From Haloarcula taiwanensis (lineage in GTDB: Archaea > Halobacteriota > Halobacteria > Halobacteriales > Haloarculaceae), in contig CP019157.1 in assembly GCA_002844335.1 (NCBI GenBank), positions 1 to 64,000 on the forward strand: 64,000 bases of DNA, given 5' to 3'. Within the stretch, counting starts at the first letter, position 1; every line of letters starts with the position of its first letter. The translations under genes were made by a program, and so were the position numbers. Under the pieces are notes generated by a model that was given only the letters and a program-made list of their open reading frames with translations, searched no databases and had not been told where the DNA came from. This document shows positions 51,570 through 60,965 of the stretch, piece by piece.

Positions 51570-52790
51570 ATGACCGAGTCAAGTCTGACAAAATATAGTC
51601 GACGGACGCTACTGGCGACGCTTGGTAGCGGACTCCTCACTGGGTGTCTGAGAACGGGGACTGAGACACCATCGACAGCGACTCCAACCGAGGCGCAGTC
51701 GACCACAGAAAGTTCGACAACCGAAGTGACGACATCACCTTCGGTGACAAGTACACCGGAACCACCAGTGTCACTGGCCCGCGAATGGAACGCATTTTTC
51801 AATCCGATAGGAAGCGCTGTCGTAGACGACAACGTGGTCTATTCCGGATCCCGTGAGGGTGTGCGGGCGCTTTCTGTGACCAATGGTGCAGAGCGCTGGC
51901 AGACGAAGCAAGACCGCATCTCACTGCTCGGAACAGTTGACAGCGATACACTCTACTATACATCGTTTTTAGAGCCTGGGCTGTACAAAGCGAGCACTGA
52001 AACCGGAGAAATCGCCGGGACAGCGGATATCGGTCCTGCTGGCGGGCCACCTGCCGTTACGGACGATTATGTCGTGGTTGGAACCGACCACAACTCAAAT
52101 GATGGCACAACAAACAAAGTCGTCGGATTATCGAAACGTGATTTCAGTCAGGTTTGGTCGGTTTCTGAAACGGACAGATCGTACACGGGCGGTATTGCGT
52201 TTAATGGACAGGCTATCGTCGGATTCGGTACTAGGGATCAAAATCGAATCGAAGCTCGGAATCCGGCCACGGGAACTGTCACTTGGACCGTTGACGGCTA
52301 CGTGACCGCGCCGCTCCGGCAGTACGACGGAAGTCTGTACGCGCCAGTTGCTGGTGGGGGTGGCGTGGAGCTAGTGAAAATCGACTCCGACGGTTCGGTT
52401 GCCTGGCGGCATCTACTCGAGGAACAGACCGACTCCATGTATGTCTACACTGCGGCACCGACCTTCCATCGCAATCGTGCGTATTTTGCGTCCTACTCAC
52501 AGGTACACGCAGTCGACCTTGATACAGGTGAGACGGTGTGGCAGACGACCACCGACCGACCAATGAAATCATCACCAGCTATCGTCGGCGACCACGTATG
52601 GGTTACGCCGACCGAATTGCCCGACGAAGAGCGCAATCGAGAGTTGTACGGGTTCGACATTGAAACAGGAGAACAGCAGGTCCGAACTCGCTTCGCTGCG
52701 TCAACACACGACGCCCTCGCGTTAGGAAACACGTTGGCAGTCGTGATGGAAAACCAGATGGTGGCGTTCTCGCTGGAGACAAACACATGA
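51570..52790 (+). CDS. PQQ-like beta-propeller lipoprotein (first)
   Basis: 406 residues from MTESSLTKYS. Tat lipobox SRRTLLATLGSGLLTGC, Thr-rich linker (about 30-65), then repeated blades with GAERWQTKQ, TGTVTWTVDG, GSVAWRHLLE and TGETVWQTTT, the tryptophan-docking pattern of PQQ/WD-like repeats. No catalytic site seen. Coupled to the next gene by ATGA; both encode the same architecture. Confidence 0.8.
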   Translation: MTESSLTKYSRRTLLATLGSGLLTGCLRTGTETPSTATPTEAQSTTESSTTEVTTSPSVTSTPEPPVSLAREWNAFFNPIGSAVVDDNVVYSGSREGVRALSVTNGAERWQTKQDRISLLGTVDSDTLYYTSFLEPGLYKASTETGEIAGTADIGPAGGPPAVTDDYVVVGTDHNSNDGTTNKVVGLSKRDFSQVWSVSETDRSYTGGIAFNGQAIVGFGTRDQNRIEARNPATGTVTWTVDGYVTAPLRQYDGSLYAPVAGGGGVELVKIDSDGSVAWRHLLEEQTDSMYVYTAAPTFHRNRAYFASYSQVHAVDLDTGETVWQTTTDRPMKSSPAIVGDHVWVTPTELPDEERNRELYGFDIETGEQQVRTRFAASTHDALALGNTLAVVMENQMVAFSLETNT

Positions 52791-53935
52791 AACGACGGGA
52801 GTTACTCACAGTACTGGCAGCGTCCGGAACCGGTGGTTGCCTGAGTTTCCAAGACGCTGATGAGTCGGAAACAGCGACACAGGCAGGGTCAGCCGCGACG
52901 GCCGGTTCTCAAGGCACACAAAGAGCGACCAGCACACCGTCGGAGTATGCGTCGACAGCCGCATCGGTTGAGACAGTACAAACACTCTCGATGGATATCA
53001 GCGCACTCTCATCTGCTGGAACATCGTATCTGGTCGCCACGCTCGACGAGGTTCAACTCCGCGACTTTGGCTCGTCGACCCCGCTAGCTACGCTTGCAGC
53101 GCCGGTCAACAGTTCGGTCGTCGAATTGACCGATTCGGACTGCTACGTCGGCAGCCAGGCAGCCGACGACACCGTCTCGACGATTTACCGGTTCGACGCG
53201 GAGAATGGAGAGCGACAGGCAGAGACCGAGATTCAGGGAAACATATCGAGACTCACCACGGTCGGAGACCTGCTCGTCTGCAGCACAGTCGAAGAGTCAA
53301 CCGAGTATGAAGGATACGCGAACCGTATCATTGTATTAGATCGAACTAGTCTCAATGAAAAATGGAGGAATACGGTCGGAAACAGCGCGTACCCAAGTGG
53401 AGTATGCCGATTAAATGACACACTCCATATCGGCTTTGCGAACTTTTTCGCCGGCTTTGCGGTGGCAGATGGAACGATCCAGTACCGCGCACCGTTGAAC
53501 GTCGGATACCCAGTGACTTACCAGGGCGATCTGGTCGCCGATGTGGATCGAGAGCTACGCAGACTCGATCCCGGGACGTTAGAGTACGAGTGGAGTGTCG
53601 GAAGTGAGGTCGCCGGACGACCAGTGATCGTGGGAGAGAACGTTATCGTCCCGACAACGGATGGCCTCCTCTGTGCTAGTGTCAGAGATGGGCAACAGCG
53701 CTGGTCGCGTACCTTGGAGAATGACAGTGGCTTTACCCCGGAGCTGCTGGTGTACCAAGGCGGCCTCCTGTGGTACGGTACTGCTGTTGAGGAACTGTAC
53801 GGCCTTGTTCCGACATCAGGCGAAACAGCGTTTTCAATGTCGGCCGATCTCACGTTCATCGCTGCGACGAACTCTGGAGTCGTCATCAACTCGGGATACA
53901 GAACACTTGAGCTCCGAGCCGCCTCAGTGGAGTAG
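52787..53935 (+). CDS. PQQ-like beta-propeller lipoprotein (second)
   Basis: 382 residues. Tat lipobox KRRELLTVLAASGTGGC, linker, then propeller blades (LNEKWRNTVG, LEYEWSVGSE, GQQRWSRTLE). Shorter and more diverged than the upstream partner, to which it is coupled. The two probably form a surface complex. A CTAACCAA half-hairpin follows its stop. Confidence 0.8.
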   Translation: MKRRELLTVLAASGTGGCLSFQDADESETATQAGSAATAGSQGTQRATSTPSEYASTAASVETVQTLSMDISALSSAGTSYLVATLDEVQLRDFGSSTPLATLAAPVNSSVVELTDSDCYVGSQAADDTVSTIYRFDAENGERQAETEIQGNISRLTTVGDLLVCSTVEESTEYEGYANRIIVLDRTSLNEKWRNTVGNSAYPSGVCRLNDTLHIGFANFFAGFAVADGTIQYRAPLNVGYPVTYQGDLVADVDRELRRLDPGTLEYEWSVGSEVAGRPVIVGENVIVPTTDGLLCASVRDGQQRWSRTLENDSGFTPELLVYQGGLLWYGTAVEELYGLVPTSGETAFSMSADLTFIAATNSGVVINSGYRTLELRAASVE

Positions 53936-54050
53936 TGCTAACCAATCAAAAATTGCGAGTAACATTATCCGACCGTCAAAACGGAACGTTGTAATCAGCG
54001 CAACCAGTAATGCCAATACAATATCGAAAACGCAACACCGATTACATTCT

Positions 54051-55190
54051 TCAGCGGTCGTTTTCAACGGCGTTCCAATAGAGATGTGCTAAGTCCATGG
54101 TGATCTTGTATCCGCGCCGTCCTGCAACGCGGACGGCGTATGGGAGCGGATCGCTGACTCCTGTCTCGACAGTCGCAGAAATCTGGTACTCTTCGGGTCG
54201 GGAATCAGTTGTGGGCCAGATCATCGCCTCTGCCTCTCCGGTCTCTTCGTCGACATAGCCTTCGATTTTGTACCACACCGACGGCTGCCAATCCATGCTA
54301 TGTCCATCTGATGAATCGGCTACGCCACCACCGATCCATTTGAACGGTTCGTCAACGCCGGCTCCATCGGTATCAAACACTCGGAGACCCAACATTCGGT
54401 CGGTCATCCCCTCTCGATGGCCTCGCCACATGATGTCGTTCTTATTCCAAGGTCCGTCAACGGAGTACTCGGAACAACGGAGGAGAAATTCGAATGTGTA
54501 TGACCTGTCCCAAGTTGTCGTCTTATTCGAAATCGCGGTGACACGGGTCCCTTGACCCGAGTCGTTCTCCATTATGCGACCGCAGTACTCTCCCCCGTCG
54601 GGTGCATCAATTTGTACCGTTCCCCAGTCGTACGATCGAGAGTCAACTGTGTCCATGCGATATGGGTTCATTTGATGATCACTCTCGAAGTCGTCACCGG
54701 CGATCAGTGTGCCTCTTGGAGTGTTAATCGCGTCTGATTGGGTTTGGTCAGGAGTAGGCGTCTGTGACGCCTCACGTTCTTGTTCAAATGTTGCGAGAGT
54801 CGACGGTGATTCGCCGTCGATCATGTAGACTAATCTAACCGTCGTGCCCGGGCGGATAGCTTGGCCCCAATTGACTATTGCTGGACCGACCGTTGCTTCG
54901 GCCCCCGAGGATAGTGTCGTGTCTGCCTGGGCCTGCGTCGAGCCGAGCTGGTTCCATGTCGAAACAGTGCCGCTACTACTACGAACCTGAAGTTGTCGTG
55001 CCACCAGTGACCCGCCACCTTCATAGACAATATTCAATCGCTCACCAGTGCGTTCGAATCGAAACGACGCATCTTGTAGCTCATTCGACCCACCACCGCC
55101 AATCATTCGTAAACACCCGCTCAATCCGATTATACCCGACCCCACCACGCCAGTAAGGAATTTTCGTCTGGATCCACTGTGTTCGCCCAT
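54051..55190 (-). CDS. Lipoprotein sharing the pilin-like N-domain, with a different C-domain
   Basis: 379 residues from MGEHSGSRRKFLTG. Tat lipobox SRRKFLTGVVGSGIIGLSGC. The N-domain of about 110 residues is the paralogue of that at 47764. The C-domain (GDDFESDHQMNPYRMDTVDS, later YKIEGYVDEETGEAEAMIWP) looks like a LamG or polysaccharide-lyase-type jelly roll, not the same as the other. Shared base with swapped tops suggests modular surface proteins. Confidence 0.7.
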   Translation of the reverse strand: MGEHSGSRRKFLTGVVGSGIIGLSGCLRMIGGGGSNELQDASFRFERTGERLNIVYEGGGSLVARQLQVRSSSGTVSTWNQLGSTQAQADTTLSSGAEATVGPAIVNWGQAIRPGTTVRLVYMIDGESPSTLATFEQEREASQTPTPDQTQSDAINTPRGTLIAGDDFESDHQMNPYRMDTVDSRSYDWGTVQIDAPDGGEYCGRIMENDSGQGTRVTAISNKTTTWDRSYTFEFLLRCSEYSVDGPWNKNDIMWRGHREGMTDRMLGLRVFDTDGAGVDEPFKWIGGGVADSSDGHSMDWQPSVWYKIEGYVDEETGEAEAMIWPTTDSRPEEYQISATVETGVSDPLPYAVRVAGRRGYKITMDLAHLYWNAVENDR

Positions 55191-55316
55191 ACAGTTCGTT
55201 ATTAGATTTATCCTATATGTAATTCCCATTTTTAGTACTATAGCAACGCTAATCTACATTTCGTCCTTATAATATAACCAAATACTTAATAACTATTAGT
55301 AATTTTCACGTAGTAT

Positions 55317-56303
55317 ATGACAGGTCTATCTCGCCGTGACTTGCTTAAAATCGGTGGGGCTGTCGGTATCGGACACACCGCAGGCTGTCTCCGGTTGCAG
55401 GGCGACTCCGGTGGAGAAGAAACGGTGACGCCGAACCCAAGTACCGACACCACCACAGAAGCGCAACCTGTTGATGAAAACGCAGCCGGCACTTCAGCCG
55501 CAAGCAGCGGTTCCCATGAAATAAACAGGTTCTATTTAGACCATTTCGACGATGGAGATCTTCGTGATACGGAAACCCTGTACGCCAGAGCGAACGGGAA
55601 TCGAGTAGAAATCAACGGCACGTGGGAAGGTGATACTTCCATCATGTCTCGTCAGACCTGTGCAAGGTACTCGTTTGAGGTTCTAGAGGACGGGTCAGTT
55701 ATCGCTTCAAGTGGTGAGAAACTTCTCATTTATGGCTATCAGTACGTCTTTGCACAGTCCACAGAGGCGGCATTCATCACCCATCATCCATCAATTTCGG
55801 CTGAGTGGGAACGAACACTCAGACTGTCGTATCCAAGTGGCGAATCCGAGGTCACCCCGGAGGTACGACCTGACGAAGGTGTGTTTGAATTTAATTTCGC
55901 TGACTCGAATGTGGAGCCTGGCCGCTATGACTGGATATTAGAGATTACACCCCCCAATAGTTACACTATCGAGGTCGGAACATTTTTCGACCAGCTCATA
56001 CAGGTCAACCCTCCTGAAGATAGTCCGTTCCCCAGTAGCTCTGATGCGATGCAAGATGCAGGGGCCGTATCGAATTCGTCTGCAACACCGGTCCAGCCAT
56101 CGCAAAAAACCACAAATGACGGTCTGAGAATACAAGATAGCGGACACGGCGGCGGAACGAGCAGCGACACCACAGGTCGTTTCCTCACCAGAGATGTCGG
56201 TATCGAATGCTCTACAGGCTGTGCTTTCGGGGCAGAAGCGAATCGTAAGTTCCGTATCAACAATCTAACTTCTGGAACATCGCTCACGTTCACTCCAAGA
56301 TGA
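55317..56303 (+). CDS. Tat lipoprotein of unknown function
   Basis: 328 residues. SRRDLLKIGGAVGIGHTAGC signal, Thr/Ser linker, a beta-rich domain with an Asp-rich start (FYLDHFDDGDLRDTE) and paired cysteines near the end (CSTGC). Divergent from the lipoprotein at 55190. Unassigned. Confidence 0.65.
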   Translation: MTGLSRRDLLKIGGAVGIGHTAGCLRLQGDSGGEETVTPNPSTDTTTEAQPVDENAAGTSAASSGSHEINRFYLDHFDDGDLRDTETLYARANGNRVEINGTWEGDTSIMSRQTCARYSFEVLEDGSVIASSGEKLLIYGYQYVFAQSTEAAFITHHPSISAEWERTLRLSYPSGESEVTPEVRPDEGVFEFNFADSNVEPGRYDWILEITPPNSYTIEVGTFFDQLIQVNPPEDSPFPSSSDAMQDAGAVSNSSATPVQPSQKTTNDGLRIQDSGHGGGTSSDTTGRFLTRDVGIECSTGCAFGAEANRKFRINNLTSGTSLTFTPR

Positions 56304-56445
56304 GGACCAAAGGGCAGGTGTCGAGAGCTTAGCGATAACAGTACTAAATGTATTCACTCTGAACCATAGCAGACGCTTATACTCGATACCGATCGAATTT
56401 TTGCGTGGAAGGAACACTGTCACGCGCTCCTTCCATACCCTTTCC

Positions 56446-56598
56446 ATGTCCGACGACACGCACAGTCTCGGTCGCTGCCCAAACTGCGACGAGCGTATCA
56501 CGACTGCATGGCTGCTGGTTGAATACGAGAAAACTGACGACACGGAGGGTATGTGGGCCGAGTGTCCAACGTGTGAAGACATCGTTCCACCAGAGTAA
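56446..56598 (+). CDS. 50-residue zinc-knuckle protein (copy 2)
   Basis: CPNC (11-14) and CPTC (40-43), nearly identical layout to 42012-42164, and the same upstream block (TTTTTGCGTGGA to CCCTTTCCATG). Differences are mostly conservative. It is followed by the CTAACCAAC hairpin and the convergent recombinase gene. Confidence 0.75.
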   Translation: MSDDTHSLGRCPNCDERITTAWLLVEYEKTDDTEGMWAECPTCEDIVPPE

Positions 56599-56646
56599 TC
56601 CCAGAGGGAGCCTGGGGACTTCTCCGCAGGGACTGTCTCGGAAGAG

Positions 56647-56686
56647 CTAACCAACAAAAAGAGTTTTACGCGTTTTCGTTGGTTAG
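56647..56686. terminator. Hairpin between convergent genes (copy 4 of the CTAACCAAC stem)
   Basis: CTAACCAAC (56647-56655) pairs with GTTGGTTAG (56678-56686), extended by an A-run against a T-run. It ends one base before the recombinase stop codon. Position between convergent genes suits a bidirectional terminator, but the arm sequence equals those at 26357 and 36449. Confidence 0.6.
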
Positions 56687-56687
56687 T

Positions 56688-57710
56688 CTACCCACCAGAG
56701 ATGATATCGTTCGCTTCGTCACGTGTCCGCTTTGCAGCCTCCTGAGCGTAGCCTTCATGCGTGGTCTCGATGGATTTGTGGCGGAGTACATCCTGTGCCA
56801 GCTGTGGGTTCTCACGATAGATCTCCCGCCCGAGCCCACGGCGGGCACCGTGAGGTTTTAGCGGCTCTTCAAACTCGTAGTCTGCACACTCACACAGGTC
56901 GGCCAGGATGTTTCGAGCAGACTGTGTAGTGATCGAGGGCGTCGGCTCTATTGCTTTCGCCGCATTGTCCAGTCGGGGAAACACGGCTTCGTCTTCGGCA
57001 GGGTCACGGAGTTGCTTCCAGCGTCGGAGCGGGTCGATTGCCTCGTCGAGGATCGGCGCGGCCTCCCGGGTGCGGTTCTTGCCGAACACCTGCATGGTGC
57101 CGTCCTCAAGGTTGACGTGTCGCCACTGGAGCCCGTTCCGTGCTTCGTCATCAGAGACGGCGACGAGTTCGGCGCTACGCGCACCTGAGTAGGCAAGTAG
57201 GAAGACGAGTGCTTGGTCACGGTAAGCCGCCCTGCGGTTGATACCGTCGCTTTCGCTGGCTTCGTCGACGCGAGCGGTGGCTGTCGCACAAATAGCGTCG
57301 CGGTCCCGTGTGGTCCAGTACTGCTGGTCACTCTCGGTTTCGTCTGTCGGCAGTGGTCCCTCAGCGTGGTTGGTTTTGGCCGGGTTTGTTGGAACCAGGC
57401 CCTCGTAGACGGCCCACGTGAGAAAGGAGCGGACGTACGCGAAGTACCGGCGTGCCGTTTCGGGGGAGATGTCGTCCCGATCTTCAGCTCGCGCGAGGTC
57501 GCGAGCGTACTGTCGGCAGACATTCTCGTCGATGTCGTCGGGGCTGGCGACGCCGTGGCGGTCGCGAGCCCATGTGGCGAACTTGCGGAGGACGCTCGCG
57601 ACGTTCGTTCGGTAGCGCCCGGAGTCGATATCGACCAGTCGTTTCTCGATGGCTGCTTCGAGGGCGTCATCCCCGGGAGTAGCGTCGTATGCAGGCGGAA
57701 GACGATCCAT
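56688..57710 (-). CDS. Tyrosine recombinase (integrase)
   Basis: 340 residues from MDRLPPAYDATPGD; a start 57 nt upstream is possible. SAM-like N-domain (about 20-110), then the catalytic domain: Arg in YSGARSAELVAV, Lys in GKNR, HGARR (HxxR), LRHKSIETTHEGY (His and nucleophile Tyr). All catalytic residues are present. It may drive integration of the accessory region, or act on the recurrent hairpin sites. No tRNA target is visible nearby. Confidence 0.9.
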   Translation of the reverse strand: MDRLPPAYDATPGDDALEAAIEKRLVDIDSGRYRTNVASVLRKFATWARDRHGVASPDDIDENVCRQYARDLARAEDRDDISPETARRYFAYVRSFLTWAVYEGLVPTNPAKTNHAEGPLPTDETESDQQYWTTRDRDAICATATARVDEASESDGINRRAAYRDQALVFLLAYSGARSAELVAVSDDEARNGLQWRHVNLEDGTMQVFGKNRTREAAPILDEAIDPLRRWKQLRDPAEDEAVFPRLDNAAKAIEPTPSITTQSARNILADLCECADYEFEEPLKPHGARRGLGREIYRENPQLAQDVLRHKSIETTHEGYAQEAAKRTRDEANDIISGG

Positions 57711-58066
57711 GCTTCCCGTACAGCGGCGGTCCGGGTAAAACTGGTGGTGCTTACTGCAATAATACAAACCTACTGCTGAAAGTCGAATTATGGCGTTTCA
57801 GTGCCTGTAACGTGCGGAGTCAGGCAATTCCCGAATTGATAAAGTTCATATCGCTATACCCAATATCGGCTAGTGGTGAAGTTGAGACTACAGCGGGTTT
57901 AGCGGGCCTATGATGCGTGGTTTCGGCCGTTTCAGTGATCGGGAATTGGCTCAGATTGCTCTCCAAACGGCTATTCCTATTGAACTTCCAACGGCATGCG
58001 CGAATTTCGGCGACTTCCGACAGCATTGCCACTCAGACGCTACGCTAACACGGGTAAAACCTCTCT
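57711..58066. other. Gene-free segment beside the recombinase
   Basis: 356 bp upstream of the recombinase and up to the transposase stop. It should include the recombinase promoter (TATTGCAGTAAG-like A/T stretch near 57755), possibly an attachment site, and one end of the IS. No tRNA or clear repeat found. Confidence 0.35.
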
Positions 58067-59743
58067 CTATCCGATTCCGGTTTCCTTCTTCAACAGCGTC
58101 AGCGTGTTATCGGCCGTCACAATTGGCGAATGCTCGTAGTCGTCGGTCAACTCAACTTGTACCAGCAGGTCCACCGCTCGCCAAATCGAGTACAGGAGAC
58201 ACGCGAACGCGAAATAAAAGAACCGTAACCCGAAATCCTTCGATGTCGTTGCGGCCATGAATCGCTTAATCGACCTGTAGCCACTCTCGATCTCCCAGCG
58301 ATAGCCGTATTCAGTGAGGAAGCTACTACCGCGATTGGACATGAACACCGAGTATTGCCGGTGATCATCATATTCGGAGTCCTCCTTCCGGCGGTAGATC
58401 AGCATCGTCTCGTGCCACTCGTTCTTCCCGAGATGGAGTTTGCGGTCGGTTTCGTATCGGTCTTGACCCCGCTGGAGCAACCGTTTGGCCTGCGCTTTCT
58501 CGCTGGTTTGCATCCGCTTCGGGACTACATACGACAGTCCACGTTGGCTGAGCATCTCTAGAATATGCTGACTGTCGAACTCCCGGTCCATCAATACGTT
58601 ATCGACGTGAACGAGATCCTCGGCAGAGTCGAGTAGATCCTCGACAATCTCCTTGCGAGTCTCGCCTTTCCGAACCGGGCGTGCATCTAACACAATTGGG
58701 ACGGCATTGCCGACTAACTGGACCGTCGCCCACTGATACGCGTACTCATCGGTCTTTTCTTTTGTCCCAATAATCTCATCTTCGTGTCCGGTTCTGTCGC
58801 CTGTGAATGGGTCTGCTTCAGTAATATCGATAGCAACAATCCCTGCTCGGAAGAACTCCTCCGTCTCCGCTGCTTCCCCCAACAGTCGAGTCACAGCCTG
58901 CCGATACATCTCCCGAATCTGTTCAATCGATAAGTCGCGGATGTGCTCGCGATGGGCGTGGCCCAACGGTGTCCGATCCCGTCTCGACTCATAGACGAAA
59001 CTGCGGGCACCTTCGTTAGCAGCCAGCCCCTCACGAAGTCCGAGATACGTTTGTAAGTCCCAGTAAGCGTTCTCGTGGATTTCACAGCCATTGTCGCGAT
59101 TCAGTGAGAATGCCGGGAAAACGACGTGACTGATATGGTCCGTGATCGATCCGGCTTCATTGAGGATAGCTTGATCGTCTGGGTATGATTTATCCGCTAC
59201 GTTATCCCGTGATGGAAAGTTTCGTTCTGGCTCGCGTGGAACAGCAACGTCCGCGTCTTGAGCTTTGATCAGAATCGTCCGCGCAGCTGCCTCAATTGTC
59301 TCGTGAAGCTCTGCAGTGAACCGATTATCCCAGCTGCGCCACAGCGTCGACTGGTCTGGGACTGTTTCCATGCCCAGTTGTTCACGGAGGTCAGGATGGT
59401 GAGGGAGATACGTGAGGAGTGCCGTTTCGTGGGTCCAGCCGTGAAGTTCTTTGAGTAGAAACAGTCGGAACAGTTGGGCCATCTCGTACTGAGTAGCTCC
59501 AGAATACCGGTCATGTGGCTCAAACTCGACATACGCTACTGGGTAGTGAGACACGAACTCGTCAACGGAGTCGTGAGCCTCGTGGTCGAACCATGTGGAC
59601 GCAACGGTCCAAATGTCTTCTTCGAGGCCGGCGAGAGAACTCCGGTCATAGAGTGGCGTCGAATCATACGCTGGCCATTCAGCGTATGACTGCTGGGCGA
59701 TTCGTCGAAAGACACTGCGTTGAGAATCACAGCTCGCAACCAC
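58067..59743 (-). CDS. IS4-type DDE transposase
   Basis: 558 residues from a GTG. DDE: aspartates in AIDITEADPFTGD and VLMDREFDS, and the IS4 signature Y-x2-R-x3-E-x6-K exactly in YGYRWEIESGYRSIK. Uninterrupted, so probably functional. Terminal inverted repeats could not be defined by eye. The insertion separates the recombinase from the chromosomal TetR gene. Confidence 0.85.
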   Translation of the reverse strand: MVASCDSQRSVFRRIAQQSYAEWPAYDSTPLYDRSSLAGLEEDIWTVASTWFDHEAHDSVDEFVSHYPVAYVEFEPHDRYSGATQYEMAQLFRLFLLKELHGWTHETALLTYLPHHPDLREQLGMETVPDQSTLWRSWDNRFTAELHETIEAAARTILIKAQDADVAVPREPERNFPSRDNVADKSYPDDQAILNEAGSITDHISHVVFPAFSLNRDNGCEIHENAYWDLQTYLGLREGLAANEGARSFVYESRRDRTPLGHAHREHIRDLSIEQIREMYRQAVTRLLGEAAETEEFFRAGIVAIDITEADPFTGDRTGHEDEIIGTKEKTDEYAYQWATVQLVGNAVPIVLDARPVRKGETRKEIVEDLLDSAEDLVHVDNVLMDREFDSQHILEMLSQRGLSYVVPKRMQTSEKAQAKRLLQRGQDRYETDRKLHLGKNEWHETMLIYRRKEDSEYDDHRQYSVFMSNRGSSFLTEYGYRWEIESGYRSIKRFMAATTSKDFGLRFFYFAFACLLYSIWRAVDLLVQVELTDDYEHSPIVTADNTLTLLKKETGIG

Positions 59744-59781
59744 TAAGAGATGCTGCCAACGACACGCCCAAAAATTCGTCT

Positions 59782-59815
59782 GACTGGTAATAGAACCCGA
59801 AGAGAACTACCAGTC
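59782..59815. repeat. Hairpin GACTGGTA/TACCAGTC
   Basis: 8-bp perfect arms (59782-59789 and 59808-59815) around an 18-nt loop, between the transposase and the TetR gene. May be the TetR terminator or part of an IS end. Confidence 0.4.
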
Positions 59816-59882
59816 AATGCCCGGTGGCGGCATGACGGTTGACGGTGGCAGTAATCGCGTAGCGAAACGCAACTGTGAAAGG

Positions 59883-60482
59883 CTACGCGGAGAGCAGACA
59901 GTCCTCGACATACCGCTGAAACTCGTCTCTTACATCGTCGATAGTTTCCTCATCACTGGTAATCCGTTCCGCCTGGATCCCGACTAAAACTGTATGGAAT
60001 AGCGCGGCTGTCTGTGATGGGTCTTCGACGTCAAATGCGCCTGTATCAACACCGGCTTGGATGACACGCGCGATTTGTTTTCGAATGAAATCATCAATCC
60101 TTCGAAAGAGACGGCTGTAATCGTCGTCATGTGCTGCTTGCGCTCGCAGTTCAATTACGGCCTGCGAAAACTCGATATCACTGTTGCTGCTGGTGCCAAA
60201 TATTTCATCGACGATTATCTCAATATACTCTTCAGGGGACTGGTTGGGAAGTGGGACCTGATTTTCGACCTGCTCCAGCATATAATCCAGAAGATCTACC
60301 AACAGCTCGTCCTTATTATCGTAATGGTGATATATGAGCGACTGACTCTTCCCGAATTCGTCACCTATCTTTGAAATAGTCAGATCCGCGTACCCGTATT
60401 GACGTAATGCATAGAATGTAGCTTCAAGAATCTCCTCGCGGGTTCCATCTGGGTTCTGGAAAAAGGATATCTCGTTAGTCAT
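59883..60482 (-). CDS. TetR/AcrR-family regulator
   Basis: 199 residues. The helix-turn-helix ILEATFYALRQYGYADLTIS followed by KIGDEFGKSQSLIYHHYDNK is the TetR signature; the ligand domain fills the rest. Divergent from the CARDB/RND operon, as is usual for repressors of exporters, so it probably controls that operon and itself in response to a small molecule. Confidence 0.9.
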   Translation of the reverse strand: MTNEISFFQNPDGTREEILEATFYALRQYGYADLTISKIGDEFGKSQSLIYHHYDNKDELLVDLLDYMLEQVENQVPLPNQSPEEYIEIIVDEIFGTSSNSDIEFSQAVIELRAQAAHDDDYSRLFRRIDDFIRKQIARVIQAGVDTGAFDVEDPSQTAALFHTVLVGIQAERITSDEETIDDVRDEFQRYVEDCLLSA

Positions 60483-60965
60483 CTTTAGGTCGACCGTTTC
60501 CTGTTTGTCTGGTACGGTTCAAATGGCTCACGGTTTCACTACTCTCTCTGTAGAGCACAAGACCAATCTGGGTTGTATTTTTTATCATTGAACTGGATAG
60601 CGGGTACAGTTGCACATAACTATAAATTTGAATATACATTCAATAAACTTAAGCGTATTGTCGTCCGCTGTATCAGCGGAGTACATTGGACTGTACTCTG
60701 GTTCGCTCTATTCATAGAGACACCTCTCTGCTGCCTCAAACCGTCTAATGTCCCATTATACCTGTAGAAACTGTGTTAAAGGCGGTAGATAGTGAGCTAG
60801 TGTGGCTTTGACTGGGTACCTGTTTTCGTCTCCCCGAAAGACACGAAAGCACTATATGTGATTGAACGTTTAGTCAACATCAGGAAATGGCTACTCACAA
60901 ACGAAGAATTCCGAGACGGAGTGTCGCTAGAAACGAGACGCGGTTTGAACGAAACCTCAAGTAAC
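60483..60965. promoter_or_regulatory. Divergent promoter region of TetR and exporter operon
   Basis: ACTATATG (60851-60858) is a good TATA-like box about 110 nt before the ATG at 60966. Just after it, TTGA (60862-60865) and TCAA (60874-60877) form a symmetric site across the expected transcription start, a natural TetR operator position. An AT-rich tract (60570-60660) lies nearer the TetR gene. No gene seen in between. Confidence 0.45.

Noticed and set aside
26357-56686. Integron attC sites for the recurrent hairpins
   Set aside because: The stems lack the GTTRRRY/RYYYAAC core pattern and no integron-type integrase extra domain is visible.
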